DNA of 64,000 bases from Azotobacter salinestris (lineage in GTDB: Bacteria > Pseudomonadota > Gammaproteobacteria > Pseudomonadales > Pseudomonadaceae). Position 1 is the stretch's first letter; the number at the start of each line of letters is the position of its first letter. Below, one piece after another: positions 39,808 through 52,932 of this stretch. Where the stretch lies: contig NZ_CP045302.1 of assembly GCF_009363155.1 (NCBI RefSeq), positions 3,269,001 to 3,333,000 of the forward strand, given 5' to 3'. The notes beneath the pieces are model-generated. The model was not told the origin of the DNA, ran no database searches, and worked only from the letters and a program-made list of their open reading frames with translations. A program made the position numbers and the translations under genes.

Positions 39808-41078
39808 GTCGCAAGCCTCCGCTGGAAGAGTTCGCGGAACACCGGATAGATGTCGGCGGCCGACACTATCTGCTGCTGGGCGAAGGAGTCCGGGAACGCC
39901 TCGCGGACGCTCTCGTACTCGTACCACAGCGCCTGATGCTCGCGCGGGGTAATCTCGACGTAGCTGTAGTACTGCACGAACGGCATGATCTGCTTCGTCA
40001 GGATATCCCGGCAGATCGGCGAGTCGTCGTTCCAGTTGTCGCCGTCCGAAGCCTGGGCGGCGTAGATATTCCATTCGTTGAGCGGGTAGCGCTCGGCCAT
40101 CACCTCCTGCATCAGCTTGAGGGCGCTGGAGACGATGGTGCCGCCGGTTTCCCGGGAGTAGAAGAATTCCTCTTCATCCACTTCCTTGGCGCTGGTGTGG
40201 TGGCGGATGAACACCACGTCGATCTTGTCGTAGCTGCGCTTGAGGAACAGGTAAAGCAGGATGAAGAAGCGCTTGGCGATGTCCTTGGTCGCCTGGGTCA
40301 TGGACCCGGAGACGTCCATCAGGCAGAACATCACCGCCTTGGAGCTGGGATTGGGCTGCTTGACCAGCAGGTTGTACTTGAGGTCGAAGGTGTCGAGGTA
40401 GGGCACCCGCTCGATGCGCAGGCGCAGGCGGGCGATTTCCGCCTCCAGTTTCTGGATGTCGCCGAAGTTGTCCGGCTCCTCGATCTTCAACCGCTCCAAT
40501 TCGGCCTTGGCCTCGCGCAGCTTGGCGCGGCTGTTGCCGGACAGGGCGATGCGCCGGGCATGGGCCGAGCGCAGGGTGCGGATAATGTTGATCCGCGAGG
40601 GGTTGCCTTCGCTGCTGATGCCGGCGCGCACCGTCTTGAAAGTGTCGGCGCCGGTGATGTGGCGCTTGACCAGGTTGGGCAGCTCGAGGTCCTCGAACAT
40701 GAAGTCGAGGAACTCCTCCTGGGTGATCTGAAAGACGAAGTCGTCCATGCCCTCGCCGCTGTTGCTGGCCTTGCCGGAACCGCTGCCGCCCCCGCCGCCA
40801 CCGGACGGGCGCGGGATGCGTTCGCCGGCGGTGAATTCCTTGTTGCCCGGGTGGACGATGGTCTGCTTGCCGCCACGGCCATGATGCAGCACGGGCTCGT
40901 CGATATCGCGGCCGGGAATGCTGATCTGCTCGCCGTGCTCCATGTCGGTGATGGAGCGGCGGCTGACCGCCTCCTCCACCGCCTTCTTGATGTGATCACG
41001 GTAACGCCGCAGGAAACGCTGGCGGTTTACCGTGCTCTTGTTCTTGCCGTTCAGGCGTCGGTCGATCACATAACTCAT
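39804..41078 (-). CDS. yeaH: YeaH/YhbH family protein (DUF444, VWA-like)
   Basis: The 424-residue protein starts [26 protein letters not shown] and has a Gly-rich linker near residues 91-100 ([10 protein letters not shown]). A VWA-like domain follows with a MIDAS motif, [17 protein letters not shown], and [17 protein letters not shown]. It sits between prkA and spoVR, as in E. coli yeaG-yeaH, and probably works with the PrkA kinase in starvation responses. The start has GGAGGGG 4 bases upstream. The prkA-yeaH gap holds a REP-like hairpin. Confidence 0.95.
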   Translation of the reverse strand: MSYVIDRRLNGKNKSTVNRQRFLRRYRDHIKKAVEEAVSRRSITDMEHGEQISIPGRDIDEPVLHHGRGGKQTIVHPGNKEFTAGERIPRPSGGGGGGSGSGKASNSGEGMDDFVFQITQEEFLDFMFEDLELPNLVKRHITGADTFKTVRAGISSEGNPSRINIIRTLRSAHARRIALSGNSRAKLREAKAELERLKIEEPDNFGDIQKLEAEIARLRLRIERVPYLDTFDLKYNLLVKQPNPSSKAVMFCLMDVSGSMTQATKDIAKRFFILLYLFLKRSYDKIDVVFIRHHTSAKEVDEEEFFYSRETGGTIVSSALKLMQEVMAERYPLNEWNIYAAQASDGDNWNDDSPICRDILTKQIMPFVQYYSYVEITPREHQALWYEYESVREAFPDSFAQQQIVSAADIYPVFRELFQRRLAT

Positions 41079-41102
41079 AGGCCCCTCCGGGGAGCTGCCA
41101 AC

Positions 41103-41165
41103 CTCAGGCTGCAAGCTGCAAGCGGAGCCGAGCTCGAGGGCTTGCTTCCGCCTGCAGCTTGAAGC
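41103..41165. repeat. REP-like imperfect hairpin in the prkA-yeaH gap
   Basis: AAGCTGCAAGCGGAG (41113-41127) pairs imperfectly (about 13 of 16) with CTTCCGCCTGCAGCTT (41145-41160). The AGCTGCAAGC wording is typical of Pseudomonas REP-like elements. A fragment of the same family, CAAGCTTCAAGCCACAAGC, occurs at 45958-45976 upstream of rsmA. It may protect or punctuate the prkA-yeaH transcript. Confidence 0.55.
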
Positions 41166-41183
41166 ATGGGGTTTGCGGCTGGA

Positions 41184-43106
41184 TTACTGCGACTTCCGGA
41201 CCCGCAGGTACCACTCGGAGAGCAGCCGGACCTGCTTCTCGGTGTAGCCACGTTCGACCATGCGCTTGACGAAGTCGTTGTGCTTCTGCTGATCTTCCTT
41301 GCTTGCCTTGGCGTTGAAGCTGATGACCGGCAGCAGGTCCTCGGTGTTGGAGAACATCTTCTTCTCGATCACCACGCGCAGCTTCTCGTAGCTGAGCCAG
41401 CTGGGGTTCTTGCCGTTGTTGTTGGCGCGGGTGCGCAGCACGAAGTTGACGATCTCGTTGCGGAAGTCCTTCGGGTTGCTGATGCCGGCCGGCTTCTCGA
41501 TCTTCTCCAGCTCCTCGTTGAGGGCCACGCGGTTGAGGATCTCGCCGGTTTCCGGGTCGCGGTATTCCTGGTCCTGGATCCAGAAGTCGGCGTACAGCAC
41601 GTAGCGGTCGAAGATGTTCTGCCCGTACTCGCTGTAGGACTCGAGGTAGGCGGTCTGGATCTCCTTGCCGATGAAGTCGATGTAGCGCGGCGCCAGGTAT
41701 TCCTTGAGGTAGCGCAGGTAGCGCTCGCGCACCTCCGGCGGGAACTGTTCCTGCTCGATCTGCTGCTCCAGCACGTAAAGCAGGTGCACCGGGTTGGCGG
41801 CGACCTCGTGCGGGTCGAAGTTGAACACCTTGGAGAGGATCTTGAAGGCAAAGCGGGTCGACAGGCCGTTCATGCCCTCGTCCACCCCGGCGTTGTCGCG
41901 GTACTCCTGGATCGACTTGGCCTTGGGGTCGGTGTCCTTCAGATTTTCGCCGTCATAGACGCGCATTTTCGAGTAGATATTGGAGTTTTCCGGTTCTTTC
42001 AGCCGCGAAAGCACGGAGAACTGGGCCAGCATCTTCAGGGTGTCTGGTGCGCAGTGGGCCTTGGCCAGCGAGCTGTGGGTCAGCAGCTTGTCGTAGATCC
42101 TGATCTCGTCGGAGACGCGCAGGCAGTACGGCACCTTGACGATGTAGATGCGGTCGATGAACGCCTCGTTGTTCTTGTTGTTGCGGAAGCTGTGCCACTC
42201 GGATTCGTTGGAGTGGGCAAGGATGATGCCGCTGTAGGGGATCGCGCCGAGGCCCTCGGTGCTGTTGTAGTTGCCTTCCTGGGTAGCGGTCAGCAGCGGG
42301 TGGAGCACCTTGATCGGCGCCTTGAACATCTCGACGAATTCCATCAGGCCCTGGTTGGCGCGGCACAGCGCGCCGGAGTAGCTGTAGGCGTCGGCGTCGT
42401 TCTGCGGGAATTCTTCCAGTTTGCGGATATCGACCTTGCCGACCAGGGCAGAGATGTCCTGGTTGTTCTCGTCACCCGGCTCGGTCTTGGCCACCGCGAT
42501 CTGGTTGAGGATCGAGGGATACAGCTTGACCACGCGGAACTGGCTGATGTCGCCGCCGAACTCGTTGAGCCGCTTGGTCGCCCAGGGCGACATGATGGTG
42601 GAGAGGTAGCGGCGCGGAATGCCGAAATCCTCTTCGAGAATCTCGCCGTCCTCGGCGGCGTTGAACAGCCCCAGGGGCGATTCGAACACCGGCGAGCCCT
42701 TGATCGCGTAGAAGGGCACCTTCTCGATCAGCTGCTTGAGCTTCTCGGCCAGGGAGGACTTGCCGCCGCCCACCGGGCCCAGGAGGTAGAGGATCTGCTT
42801 CTTCTCTTCCAGGCCCTGTGCCGCATGGCGGAAGTAGGAGACGATCTGCTCGATGCTGTCTTCCATGCCGTGGAAGTCGGCAAAGGCCGGATAACGGCGG
42901 ATGACCTTGTTGGAGAAGATCCGCGACAGCCGGGAGTCGGTGGAGGTGTCCACCAGTTCCGGTTCGCCGATCGCCATCAGCATCCGTTCGGCTGCGGTGG
43001 CATAGGCGCTGCGGTCCTGCTTGCACAGTTCGAGGTACTCCTGGAGGGAGTACTCTTCCTGACGCGTCGTTTCATAGCGTTGTTGAAAGTGGCTGAAGAT
43101 ACTCAT
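41184..43106 (-). CDS. prkA: PrkA-type serine protein kinase (YeaG)
   Basis: The 640-residue protein carries an AAA+ core with Walker A GPVGGGKSS at residues 110-118, a middle stretch PYSGIILAHSNESEWHSFRNNKNNEAFIDRIYIVKVPYCLRVSDEIRIYDKLL, and a C-terminal PrkA kinase domain. The N-terminal FSHFQQRYETTRQEEYSLQEYLELCKQD is the family opening. PrkA/YeaG is induced by nitrogen starvation and stationary phase in E. coli and is thought to modulate stress signalling. It is first in the operon with yeaH and spoVR, behind a sigma-54 promoter match. The start at 43106 gives the family length. Confidence 0.96.
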   Translation of the reverse strand: MSIFSHFQQRYETTRQEEYSLQEYLELCKQDRSAYATAAERMLMAIGEPELVDTSTDSRLSRIFSNKVIRRYPAFADFHGMEDSIEQIVSYFRHAAQGLEEKKQILYLLGPVGGGKSSLAEKLKQLIEKVPFYAIKGSPVFESPLGLFNAAEDGEILEEDFGIPRRYLSTIMSPWATKRLNEFGGDISQFRVVKLYPSILNQIAVAKTEPGDENNQDISALVGKVDIRKLEEFPQNDADAYSYSGALCRANQGLMEFVEMFKAPIKVLHPLLTATQEGNYNSTEGLGAIPYSGIILAHSNESEWHSFRNNKNNEAFIDRIYIVKVPYCLRVSDEIRIYDKLLTHSSLAKAHCAPDTLKMLAQFSVLSRLKEPENSNIYSKMRVYDGENLKDTDPKAKSIQEYRDNAGVDEGMNGLSTRFAFKILSKVFNFDPHEVAANPVHLLYVLEQQIEQEQFPPEVRERYLRYLKEYLAPRYIDFIGKEIQTAYLESYSEYGQNIFDRYVLYADFWIQDQEYRDPETGEILNRVALNEELEKIEKPAGISNPKDFRNEIVNFVLRTRANNNGKNPSWLSYEKLRVVIEKKMFSNTEDLLPVISFNAKASKEDQQKHNDFVKRMVERGYTEKQVRLLSEWYLRVRKSQ

Positions 43107-43463
43107 GTCGTCACCTCGTTCGATGCCCGGAGCCGGCTTTGGTTTGAAGCTTTTGGGTGTTGGCGGTTCGCTGGCGCAGGCCAGCCGATGAAATCCCCCA
43201 TGCCCGAAGGTCATTGCCTGGAAGTGTAGTAGCAAGCCGTGTGCCGGCTTTGCCCTGATGTGGATGGCTTAGGAACAAGAATAGTTCGGTATCGACAGTA
43301 GCACGGTTGCGCGAGCAAATGGCAAGGGGGGGCGCGATTGCCCGAGGGCCTTGGACGATGGTCCGACGACGCGGGAAAGAGAGGGATTTTTCAGCATGCA
43401 GGGAAGTGCCCGGCCCGCTTGGCGGGCTGGGGAAAGCCTGGCCAGGACTGGCTCAGGCGGGGG
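43107..43463. other. Intergenic region with prkA promoter
   Basis: The 357 bases between prkA and glpE hold a sigma-54 promoter match at 43231-43246 about 125 bases before the prkA ATG. No paired enhancer site of clear quality was found by eye further upstream (43250-43420), and no ORF of interest is present. Confidence 0.5.
43231..43246 (-). promoter_or_regulatory. Sigma-54 (RpoN) promoter of the prkA-yeaH-spoVR operon
   Basis: On the minus strand CGGCACACGGCTTGCT matches the -24/-12 consensus TGGCACG-N4-TTGCT. The invariant GG and GC are 10 bases apart, as required. The predicted start of transcription is near 43221, about 115 bases before the prkA ATG. Enterobacterial yeaGH is known to be sigma-54 and NtrC dependent. 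Confidence 0.75.
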
Positions 43464-43802
43464 TCAGGCTGGCTGGTCTGCTGCGCCTTGCGCGACCTCG
43501 TCGGGGAAGGTGGTGCGCCACAGCTCGAAGCCGCCATCCAGACTATAGACCTCGGCGAAGCCCTGCTGGGCCAGGTAGGCGGCGGCACCCTGGCTGGAAT
43601 TGCCGTGATAGCAGGCGACGATCAACGGCTGCTCGAAATCCGCCTGAGCCATGAAGTCGGCGAGGGACTGGTTGTCCAGATGGCGTGCGCCGGCAATGTG
43701 GCTCTGGGCGTAGCTCTGCGGGTCGCGGATATCCACCACCACGGCGCCCTGGCTGCGCAGGGCCTGGGCCTGCTGGGGCGGGATACGACGGAATTCGCTC
43801 AT
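43464..43802 (-). CDS. glpE: GlpE-type single-domain thiosulfate sulfurtransferase
   Basis: The 112-residue rhodanese has [36 protein letters not shown] and the active-site loop [21 protein letters not shown], with the catalytic Cys in CYHGNSS. It transfers sulfur from thiosulfate to cyanide in vitro. It follows apaH on the same strand, the usual Pseudomonas position (glpE-apaH-apaG-rsmA). The start has GAGGTG upstream. Confidence 0.92.
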   Translation of the reverse strand: MSEFRRIPPQQAQALRSQGAVVVDIRDPQSYAQSHIAGARHLDNQSLADFMAQADFEQPLIVACYHGNSSQGAAAYLAQQGFAEVYSLDGGFELWRTTFPDEVAQGAADQPA

Positions 43803-43872
43803 GGTTGCACCTCGATGGCTGAAGCTGATCGCTCGTCAATGGAGAGAAACTAACCGATCCGGAGCCACCCCA

Positions 43873-44706
43873 CTAGCCGGCATTGCCCTTGGCGCCGTTG
43901 CAGGCACAGCGGTGATACTCGCCGGTGTCCACGTTGAAGAGGGTCAGGGTGCCGCCCCAGACACAGCCGGTGTCCAGGGCGATCACCCCGGGCTCGTCGC
44001 AGCGGCCCTCCAGCGCGGCCCAGTGGCCGAAGAGGATCTTCTGTTCACGGGTCTTGCGCCGGGGATGGCTGAACCAGGGGGCGAAGCCGTTCGGCGCGCT
44101 GCCCAGCCCCTCCTTGCTCTTCAGGTCGAGGGTGCCGTCCGGGCTGCAGAAGCGCATCCGCGTGAAGTAGTTGGTGATCACCCGCAGGCGCGCCGTGCCG
44201 CGCAGGCGGCCGTTCCAGCGCAGCGGCTCGTTGCCGTACATGCCGTCGAGAAACTGCGGCAGGCGGCTGTCGTCGCGAAGGACTTCCTCGACCTCGGCAG
44301 CCAGGCGCAACGCCTTCTTCAGCGACCATTGCGGCGGAATGCCGGCATGCACCAGGACGATGCCCCGTTCGCCATCGTGGTGCAGCAGTTTCTGCCAGCG
44401 CAGCCAGTCGAGCAGCAGGTCGCGGTCGGGCGCCTCGAGGATTTCCCGCAGCGTGTCGCTCTTCTTCAGACGCTCGACGTTGTGCGCCACGGCCAGCAGG
44501 TGCAGGTCGTGGTTGCCCAGCACCGTGGTCACCGAGTCGCGCATGCCATGCAGAAAGCGCAGGGTTTCCAGCGAGTGGGGGCCACGGTTGACCAGGTCGC
44601 CGGTCAGCCACAGACGATCCCGGCCCGGCTCGAAGGCAACCCTGTCCAGCAGGCATTTGAGGGGCTCCAGGCAGCCCTGCAGATCGCCGATCGCATACAC
44701 GGCCAT
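43873..44706 (-). CDS. apaH: Symmetrical diadenosine tetraphosphatase
   Basis: ApaH hydrolyses Ap4A to two ADP and can de-cap Np4-RNA. The 277-residue metallophosphatase has [35 protein letters not shown] and later [11 protein letters not shown], the calcineurin-type metal ligands. Family hallmarks [23 protein letters not shown] and [13 protein letters not shown] are present. The ATG begins 1 base after the apaG stop, so the two are tightly linked. Confidence 0.96.
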   Translation of the reverse strand: MAVYAIGDLQGCLEPLKCLLDRVAFEPGRDRLWLTGDLVNRGPHSLETLRFLHGMRDSVTTVLGNHDLHLLAVAHNVERLKKSDTLREILEAPDRDLLLDWLRWQKLLHHDGERGIVLVHAGIPPQWSLKKALRLAAEVEEVLRDDSRLPQFLDGMYGNEPLRWNGRLRGTARLRVITNYFTRMRFCSPDGTLDLKSKEGLGSAPNGFAPWFSHPRRKTREQKILFGHWAALEGRCDEPGVIALDTGCVWGGTLTLFNVDTGEYHRCACNGAKGNAG

Positions 44707-44707
44707 A

Positions 44708-45088
44708 TCAGTGCAGGGCTCCGGGCACGGCCAGGCGGAACGGCGGGATCGGCGCGTCGAAGGCGTGCCCGTCCTCGGCGACCATCTGGTAGCTGCCCTG
44801 CATGGTGCCGACCTGGGTGGCGAGCAGCGTGCTGCTGTCGTAGTTGTGGCTCTGGCCCGGGCCGAGCAGCGGCTGCATGCCGACCACGCCGGGGCCGCGA
44901 ACCTCCTGGACGTGGCCGTCGCCATCGGTGATCAGCCAGTGGCGCGACAGCAGCTGGGCTGGCAGCAGGCCGTTGTTGCGGATGGTCACGCTGTAGGCGA
45001 AGGCATAGCGGTTCTGCTCCGGCTGCGACTGCTCCGGCAGGTAACGGGTTTCGACGCTGACGTCGATCTGATAACGGGGATCTGACAT
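44708..45088 (-). CDS. apaG: ApaG protein (CO2+/Mg2+ efflux-linked, ApaG domain)
   Basis: The 126-residue protein has an ApaG fold: [95 protein letters not shown]. It is the usual neighbour of apaH and rsmA. Its cellular function is unclear. The start at 45088 leaves a 40-base gap from rsmA. Confidence 0.95.
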   Translation of the reverse strand: MSDPRYQIDVSVETRYLPEQSQPEQNRYAFAYSVTIRNNGLLPAQLLSRHWLITDGDGHVQEVRGPGVVGMQPLLGPGQSHNYDSSTLLATQVGTMQGSYQMVAEDGHAFDAPIPPFRLAVPGALH

Positions 45089-45128
45089 GCGTTGACTCTG
45101 TTGGCGGATAGCTGGATGGGATTTGAGC

Positions 45129-45947
45129 TCAGGGGAGGGGGGTATGTTCCTTGGCCCGTGCATGCAGGCGGTCGGCCAGGCGGACGAAGGCGGCCAGGTC
45201 CAGTTGCTCCGGGCGCAGGCTGCCGTCGACGCCGGCCGCCTCGATGTCCGCGGCATCGAGCAGGCCCTTCAGAGTATTGCGCAGGGTCTTGCGCCGCTGG
45301 TTGAAGGCTTCGCGGACGATGCGCTCGAGCAGGGCGGGATCCTGCGCCGGGTGCGGCAGGGTTTCGTGGGGAATCAGGCGGACGATCGCCGAGTCGACCT
45401 TCGGCGGCGGGTTGAAGGCGCCCGGACCGACATTGAACAGGTGCTCCACCCGGCAGTGGTACTGGACCATGATCGACAGCCGTCCCCAGTCGCCGCCGCC
45501 CGGCTCGGCGGCCAGGCGCTCGACCACTTCCTTCTGCAGCATGAAGTGCATGTCGCGGATCAGGGCGGCATGCCCCAGCAAGTGGAAGATCAGCGGGGTG
45601 GAGATGTTGTAGGGGAGGTTGCCGACGATGCGCAGGCTGTGCGGCGTGCTGCACAGCTGGGCGAAGTCGAACTTCATCGCATCACCCTGGTGCAGATGGA
45701 AGTGCGGGTCGAGGCCGAACTTCAGCTTGAGCAGGGGGATCAGGTCGAGGTCCAGCTCGATGACGTCGAGCTGTGCGCCACTGCCGAGCAATCCCTCGGT
45801 CAGTGCGCCCTGACCCGGACCGATCTCGACCAGACGCTCGCCGGTACGGGGGTGGATGGCGCGCAGGATGCGGTGGATGACGCCGGCATCGTGCAGGAAG
45901 TTCTGGCCGAAGCGCTTGCGCGCGCGGTGCTGGTACAGCTCGGACAT
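45129..45947 (-). CDS. rsmA: 16S rRNA (A1518/A1519) dimethyltransferase
   Basis: RsmA (KsgA) methylates two adenines in helix 45 of 16S rRNA. The 272-residue protein has [19 protein letters not shown], the SAM motif [16 protein letters not shown], the catalytic [15 protein letters not shown] and [15 protein letters not shown]. The start at 45947 gives [17 protein letters not shown]. It lies between pdxA and apaG in the usual order. A REP-like fragment lies just upstream. Confidence 0.97.
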   Translation of the reverse strand: MSELYQHRARKRFGQNFLHDAGVIHRILRAIHPRTGERLVEIGPGQGALTEGLLGSGAQLDVIELDLDLIPLLKLKFGLDPHFHLHQGDAMKFDFAQLCSTPHSLRIVGNLPYNISTPLIFHLLGHAALIRDMHFMLQKEVVERLAAEPGGGDWGRLSIMVQYHCRVEHLFNVGPGAFNPPPKVDSAIVRLIPHETLPHPAQDPALLERIVREAFNQRRKTLRNTLKGLLDAADIEAAGVDGSLRPEQLDLAAFVRLADRLHARAKEHTPLP

Positions 45948-46083
45948 GGGCGGGCTCCAAGCTTCAAGCCACAAGCTCAAAGCGAATGCAAAAAGATGCA
46001 GTTTAGCAGTGAGGTGGTGGCAAGCCTAAATCCGCAGGCGACAGAAACAGAAAGAGTGCCGAAGGCGTGCGGCGGTTCCGGCT

Positions 46084-47082
46084 TCAGCCGCTCTGCGGCC
46101 GGCCGGCGCTCATCTGGTAGGCGGTTTCCAGCGCCACCTGCAGGCTGCCGGTGTCGACCCGGCCGCTGCCGGCCAGATCCAGCGCGGTGCCGTGATCGAC
46201 CGAGGTGCGCACGATCGGCAGGCCGAGGGTGACGTTGACGGCGGCGCCGAAGCCCTTGTACTTGAGCACCGGCAGGCCTTGGTCGTGGTACATCGCCAGC
46301 ACCGCGTCGCAGTCTGCGAGATACCTGGGAGTGAACAGGGTGTCGGCCGGCAGCGGGCCGACCAGATCCAGGCCCTCGCCGCGCAGACGCTCGAGGGTGG
46401 GCTCGATCACCTCGATTTCCTCGCGGCCCAGGTGCCCGCCCTCGCCGGCGTGCGGATTCAGGCCGCAGACCAGGATGCGCGGGCGGGCGATACCGAACTT
46501 GCCGACCAGATCGGCGTGCAGGATGCGCGTCACCCGCTCCAGGCGTTCGGCGGTGATGGCGTCGGCCACCGCACGCAGCGGCAGGTGGGTGGTGGCCAGG
46601 GCCACGCGCAGGCCGGCGGTGGCGAGCATCATCACCACCTGTTCGGTACCGGTCAGCTCGGCGAGGAACTCGGTATGCCCGGAGAAGGCAATGCCGGCCT
46701 CGTTGATCACCCCCTTGTGCACCGGTGCGGTGATCATGCCGGCGAAGTCGCCGGCGAGACAGCCCTGGCCGGCGCGGTTCAGGGTCTCCAGGACATAGGC
46801 GGCATTCGCCGGATCGAGGCGGCCGGCCCGTAAGGCAGCGCGCAGCGGGGTATCCCAGACATACAGGCTGCCGGCCGTGGCCGGTGCGGTCGGCCAGGCG
46901 CCCGGCGCGACGGGAACGAGGTCGATGTCGAGACCGAGCAGGGCGGCACGCTCCGCGAGCAGCGTGCGGCTGGCGATGGCGACCAGCACCTGGGGCTGGG
47001 TCTGGCGGGCCAGCAGCAGGCACAGGTCGGGACCTATGCCGGCCGGCTCGCCGGGAGTGAGGGCGAAGCGGCGCACGCTCAC
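46084..47082 (-). CDS. pdxA: 4-hydroxythreonine-4-phosphate dehydrogenase
   Basis: PdxA oxidises 4-phosphohydroxy-threonine in pyridoxal phosphate synthesis. The 332-residue protein begins [20 protein letters not shown] and has [43 protein letters not shown], and [27 protein letters not shown], with [37 protein letters not shown] typical of the family. The GTG start overlaps the surA stop as GTGA. It is followed by rsmA. Confidence 0.97.
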   Translation of the reverse strand: MSVRRFALTPGEPAGIGPDLCLLLARQTQPQVLVAIASRTLLAERAALLGLDIDLVPVAPGAWPTAPATAGSLYVWDTPLRAALRAGRLDPANAAYVLETLNRAGQGCLAGDFAGMITAPVHKGVINEAGIAFSGHTEFLAELTGTEQVVMMLATAGLRVALATTHLPLRAVADAITAERLERVTRILHADLVGKFGIARPRILVCGLNPHAGEGGHLGREEIEVIEPTLERLRGEGLDLVGPLPADTLFTPRYLADCDAVLAMYHDQGLPVLKYKGFGAAVNVTLGLPIVRTSVDHGTALDLAGSGRVDTGSLQVALETAYQMSAGRPQSG

Positions 47083-48383
47083 AGCTTGGTTTCCACGTAG
47101 GCCTCGTCGCGGATCTGGCGCAGCCAGGACTGCAGCTCCTCGTCGTACTTGCGGTTGCGCAGTACGTTCATTGCCTGCTGCTCGCGGACCTGGGTGCTGC
47201 TGTCGGTGGCGCGACGGCCGAGCACTTCCAGCACGTGCCAGCCGAACGGGCTCTTGAACGGTTGCGACAGTTGACCGGCGGGGGTGTCGGCCATCACCTC
47301 GCGGAATTCCGGCACCAGAATGTTCGGGTCGATCCAGTTGAGGTCCCCGCCGTTCAGCGCCGAGCCCGGGTCTTCCGAGAAGCTCTTCGCCAGTTCGGCG
47401 AAGTCCTCGCCGGCGAGAATGCGCTCGTGGATGCGCTCGACCAGGCGCCTGGCCTCGGCCTCGCTGCGGATTTCGCTCGGCTTGATCAGGATGTGGCGAA
47501 CGTGCACCTCGTCGCGGACCTGGGCAGTGCCGCCGCGCTTTTCCAGCAGCTTGATGATGATGTAGCCGCCCGGGGTGCGTACCGGCTCGGTGACGCCGCC
47601 GACTGGCAGCTGGCTGACCAGGCCGTCGAACGGCGGGGGCAGCTGGGCCGCCTTGCGCCAGCCGATCTCGCCGCCCTCCAGGGCGGTCTCGCCGGCCGAG
47701 CGGGCGATCGCCAGCTGGGCGAAGTCGGTGCCGGCGCGCAACTGGCGGTAGATGTCCAGCACCTGCTGCTCGGCGGCCTGGATCTTCTCGGGCGAGGCGC
47801 CGTCGGGCAGCGGAATGGTGATGTTGGCCAGGCGGAACTCCTCCGACAGCTGCAGCTTGCCAAGGTCCGAGGCGAGGAAGTTCTGCACCTCGTGATCGCT
47901 GACCTGGATGCGGTCGGCCACCACGCGCTGGCGGACGCGGTTGATGATTATCTCGCGGCGCACCTGCTCGCGGGCATCCTCGAAGGACAGGCCGTCGCGG
48001 GCCAGGGCGGCCTGGAACTGCTCGAGGGTCAGGCCGTTGCGCTGGGCGATGGTGGCCATCGCCTGGGCGAGCTCCTCGTCGCCGATGCGGATGCCGGCGC
48101 GCGCGCCCATCTGCAGCTGGATGTTCTCCAGAATCAGCCGTTCCAGGACCTGGGCGGTGAGCTGGTCCCGCGGCGGCAGCTGGGCGCCGCGCTTGGCGAT
48201 GGTCTGCTCGACCTCGCGCAGGCGCTGGTCGAGCTGGCTCTGCATGATCACGTCGTTGTCGACGATGGCGGCGATGCGGTCCAGCGGGCGTACTTCGGCC
48301 TGCACCGCGGCGCCGAGCAGCAGGGCCGCCAGCAGCAGCGGGCGCAGGCGCTTAGTTGGCTTTTTGTTGCTCTTCACGTTCAC
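47079..48383 (-). CDS. surA: Periplasmic chaperone and peptidyl-prolyl isomerase SurA
   Basis: SurA escorts outer-membrane beta-barrel proteins such as LptD through the periplasm. The 434-residue protein has a signal peptide ([19 protein letters not shown]), the SurA N-domain ([33 protein letters not shown]), and two parvulin domains (about 175-275 and 285-385, [13 protein letters not shown] and [28 protein letters not shown]). The GTG start at 48383 has GAAGG upstream and lies inside the lptD end, an overlap of about 32 bases. Confidence 0.96.
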   Translation of the reverse strand: MNVKSNKKPTKRLRPLLLAALLLGAAVQAEVRPLDRIAAIVDNDVIMQSQLDQRLREVEQTIAKRGAQLPPRDQLTAQVLERLILENIQLQMGARAGIRIGDEELAQAMATIAQRNGLTLEQFQAALARDGLSFEDAREQVRREIIINRVRQRVVADRIQVSDHEVQNFLASDLGKLQLSEEFRLANITIPLPDGASPEKIQAAEQQVLDIYRQLRAGTDFAQLAIARSAGETALEGGEIGWRKAAQLPPPFDGLVSQLPVGGVTEPVRTPGGYIIIKLLEKRGGTAQVRDEVHVRHILIKPSEIRSEAEARRLVERIHERILAGEDFAELAKSFSEDPGSALNGGDLNWIDPNILVPEFREVMADTPAGQLSQPFKSPFGWHVLEVLGRRATDSSTQVREQQAMNVLRNRKYDEELQSWLRQIRDEAYVETKL

Positions 48384-51111
48384 GGTAACCTTCGATGCCT
48401 TGGTCGAGGAACGACTCCACCTTGTTGCCCATCACGCCGCCGAGGCCCTTGAACACCACCTGCAGGAAGATGCCCTTGTCGGCCTCGTCGTTCTGATCCG
48501 GATTAAGCTCGTTCTCGTCATAGCCGATCCAGTAGCGGTTGATCACCCGCAGCTTCCAGCAGCAACTGTCGTACTCGAAGCCGCCGAAGGCCTCCAGGGT
48601 GCGGCTGCGGCTGTAGTCGTACTGCCAGCGGGCGATGGCGCTCCAGTGCGGGGCGAGCGGCCAGATCGTCGAGAAGTCGTGCTGGTCGATCTTGTAGTAA
48701 TCCTCAATATAGTTCTTGTCGCCCGGCCGGCCGAAGTCGGTGCTGTAGTCCCAGGTGCCGCTGGACTGGTTGTAGCGCATCACGTCGTTGCGATAGCGAT
48801 AGCCCAGGTTGACGATCTTGTTCGGGTTGTCGGCCGGCTGGTAGTGGAACATCACGTTGCTGGAGCGGGGGTGATGGTCGTCCGGGTCCCAGTTGAGCTC
48901 GGAGGTCAGGCGCCAGTCGTGGTTGAAGCGGTACATGTACTCCAGCGCGTAGGGCGAAACCTTGGACTCGGAGTCGTCGCGCTTCTCGTAGTCCACGCGC
49001 GGCATCTGCACCCGACGGTCCTTGAAGTAGAAGGTCTGGCCGAAGCTGATGCGCTGGCGCTCGAAACCGTTGGCCTCGATCCAGCGGCTGGTCACGCCGA
49101 GCGACAGCTGGTTGGCGTCGCCGATGCGGTCCTTGCCGGTGAAGCGGTTGTCGCGCCACAGCGAGGCGTAGCTGAAGACGTGCTCGCCGGTGTCGAACAC
49201 CGGGATGTCCTCCTGGTCGCGGTAGGGGACGTAGAGGTAGTACATCCGCGGCTCCAGGGTCTGGCGGAAGCCCTTGCCGAACCAGTTGACCTTGCGGTCG
49301 AAGTAGAGACCGCCGTCCAGACTGTAGAGCGGCACGGTACGGTCCGGGCTGTCGTCGAAGCTCTGGTCGCCGAGCGTGGCCTTGCCCTTGGCATCCAGGT
49401 CCAGATCGTAGCGGGTATGGGCGAGCTTGACCGAGGGCTTGAGGTAGCCCCAGGTCCACTCCAGCGGCAGGCTGACGCCCGGCTCCAGGTGGGTGCGGTC
49501 GCCTTCGGCGCGGTCTAGGCCCGTAATGTATTCGTCATACCAGCGCTCGTCCGCATTGCCGTCCTCGTCAATAAAGAAGCCGCTGCGCAGATCGCGCTCG
49601 AACTTCACATATTCAGTGCCGTAGGTGAAGTTCAGGCCGTACGGCTGGTACGGCAGGAAGCCGTCGAGGCTGAGCTGCGGCAGGCGGTCATAGGGCGTGG
49701 TGTCGGTGACCGAGGTGCGCTCGAAGGCATGCACGTTGAGGCGCGCGGTATAGGTGTCGCCGCGCCAGGTCAGGGTGCCGCGCTGGTTGAGGAAGTCCGG
49801 CTGGTCGATGCCCAGGTCGGTCTGCAGGTCCTGGAAGTAGTAGGGGTCGCTGATGTCGGTGAAGTCGACCTCGGCCAGCAGGCGCGAGTTCAGCCCGCCG
49901 GTATGCTGCCAGTTGTACATCCAGCGCTGGTCCTCGTAGTCCGACTGCAGTTCGCGCTCGTCTTCGTCGTCATCCAGGTAGGCCGCACCGACCTGGCCCT
50001 CGCTGCTCTTGGTCAGGTAGCGGAATTCGCCCTCCAGCATCAGGCCGCGGTCGGCCATATAGGTCGGGTAGAGCGTGGCGTCGTAGTTCGGCGCCAGGTT
50101 GAAGTAGTAGGGCGCCTGCAGGGTGAGGCCGCTGTCGCCCGAGCTGCCGAAGCTCGGCGTCAGGAAGCCGGACTGGCGGCGGTCGTCGATCGGGAACTGG
50201 ATATACGGGGTGTAGAACACCGGCAAGTCCTTCACCCGCAGCGTCACGTTGGTGGCAGTACCCTGGCCGGTGGCCGGGTTCAGCTTGATGTTCTTGCCCA
50301 TCAGGGTCCAGGCGTTGCTGCCCGGCTCGCAGGTGGTGTAGGTACCGTCCTTGAGGCGGATGATCGCGGTTTCCTCGCGCTTGGCGGTGAGCGCGCTGCC
50401 GCGGACATGACCGCGGTGGATGACGTACTCGGCGTTCTCCACCCGCGCCTCGCCGTTGTCCATCTGGATCTCGGCGCGGTCGCCGACGATCAAGAAGCCC
50501 TTGTCGCGCAGCTTGACGTTGCCGAGCACCTCGCCGCGGTTCTCCAGCTGGTGCAGGCGAGCCTCGTCGGCCTCCACCTGCATGCTGCCCTGACGCAGGA
50601 CCACGTCGCCGGCGATCGAGGCGACCTGCTTCTCCTGGTCGTAGCGCGAGGCCCGGGCGGAAACGTAGGTCGGCGCGTCGCGCATCGGCGTGTCGTCGTC
50701 CATGCCCACCCGCGGCGGCTCGACGTAGGCGCCGGCGCAGTAGGGGCCGGTTTCGGCCAGTTGCGCCGGGGTCAGCTTCTCGCGTGGCACCCAGTCCAGG
50801 TGGCTGTAATCGGCGCTGCGCGAGGCCAGGGCGTAGCCCTCGGTCTCGGTGACCAGGGTCGCCGGAGCCGCCTCCTTGCCGGGAGCGGGCTGTGCGCCGG
50901 GAGCGGCTCCGGCGGTGGCGGCTTCGTGCGGGCGCGGTGGCAGAGGTCTGGCACTGGCCTTGGGCGCGCAGTCCCAGCCGCCCGTGGCGGAGGCCTGGCA
51001 ATCGAACTGCTCGGCTGCCAGCAGGCGGGCCGAGCCCAGAACCAACAGGCTACCGGTGACCAGAAGAGGAAACTTTCTGCGGAACAACGAGCGGGGAGGA
51101 GTGAGGGCCAT
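48352..51111 (-). CDS. lptD: LPS-assembly protein LptD
   Basis: LptD forms the outer-membrane pore that inserts lipopolysaccharide, with LptE. The 919-residue protein has a signal peptide, [14 protein letters not shown] with N-terminal cysteines, and a beta-jellyroll ([77 protein letters not shown]). Then comes a large barrel with [27 protein letters not shown] and the late [12 protein letters not shown] motif with the paired cysteines used in disulfides. It heads the lptD-surA-pdxA-rsmA-apaG-apaH-glpE series and diverges from amgK. Confidence 0.97.
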   Translation of the reverse strand: MALTPPRSLFRRKFPLLVTGSLLVLGSARLLAAEQFDCQASATGGWDCAPKASARPLPPRPHEAATAGAAPGAQPAPGKEAAPATLVTETEGYALASRSADYSHLDWVPREKLTPAQLAETGPYCAGAYVEPPRVGMDDDTPMRDAPTYVSARASRYDQEKQVASIAGDVVLRQGSMQVEADEARLHQLENRGEVLGNVKLRDKGFLIVGDRAEIQMDNGEARVENAEYVIHRGHVRGSALTAKREETAIIRLKDGTYTTCEPGSNAWTLMGKNIKLNPATGQGTATNVTLRVKDLPVFYTPYIQFPIDDRRQSGFLTPSFGSSGDSGLTLQAPYYFNLAPNYDATLYPTYMADRGLMLEGEFRYLTKSSEGQVGAAYLDDDEDERELQSDYEDQRWMYNWQHTGGLNSRLLAEVDFTDISDPYYFQDLQTDLGIDQPDFLNQRGTLTWRGDTYTARLNVHAFERTSVTDTTPYDRLPQLSLDGFLPYQPYGLNFTYGTEYVKFERDLRSGFFIDEDGNADERWYDEYITGLDRAEGDRTHLEPGVSLPLEWTWGYLKPSVKLAHTRYDLDLDAKGKATLGDQSFDDSPDRTVPLYSLDGGLYFDRKVNWFGKGFRQTLEPRMYYLYVPYRDQEDIPVFDTGEHVFSYASLWRDNRFTGKDRIGDANQLSLGVTSRWIEANGFERQRISFGQTFYFKDRRVQMPRVDYEKRDDSESKVSPYALEYMYRFNHDWRLTSELNWDPDDHHPRSSNVMFHYQPADNPNKIVNLGYRYRNDVMRYNQSSGTWDYSTDFGRPGDKNYIEDYYKIDQHDFSTIWPLAPHWSAIARWQYDYSRSRTLEAFGGFEYDSCCWKLRVINRYWIGYDENELNPDQNDEADKGIFLQVVFKGLGGVMGNKVESFLDQGIEGYREREEQQKAN

Positions 51112-51233
51112 CTGAGTTTATGTCCGGGCTTCCTGTGCGCCAACAGCCGGTGCGGCACAGCCTGCGATAGGCTGGAGTAAGATCGGCCATAATAAATCAA
51201 TGCGTCTGGCAACGGCTAGGTCCGTGGGAGTAG

Positions 51234-52931
<1,698 letters not shown>

Positions 52932-52932
52932 G

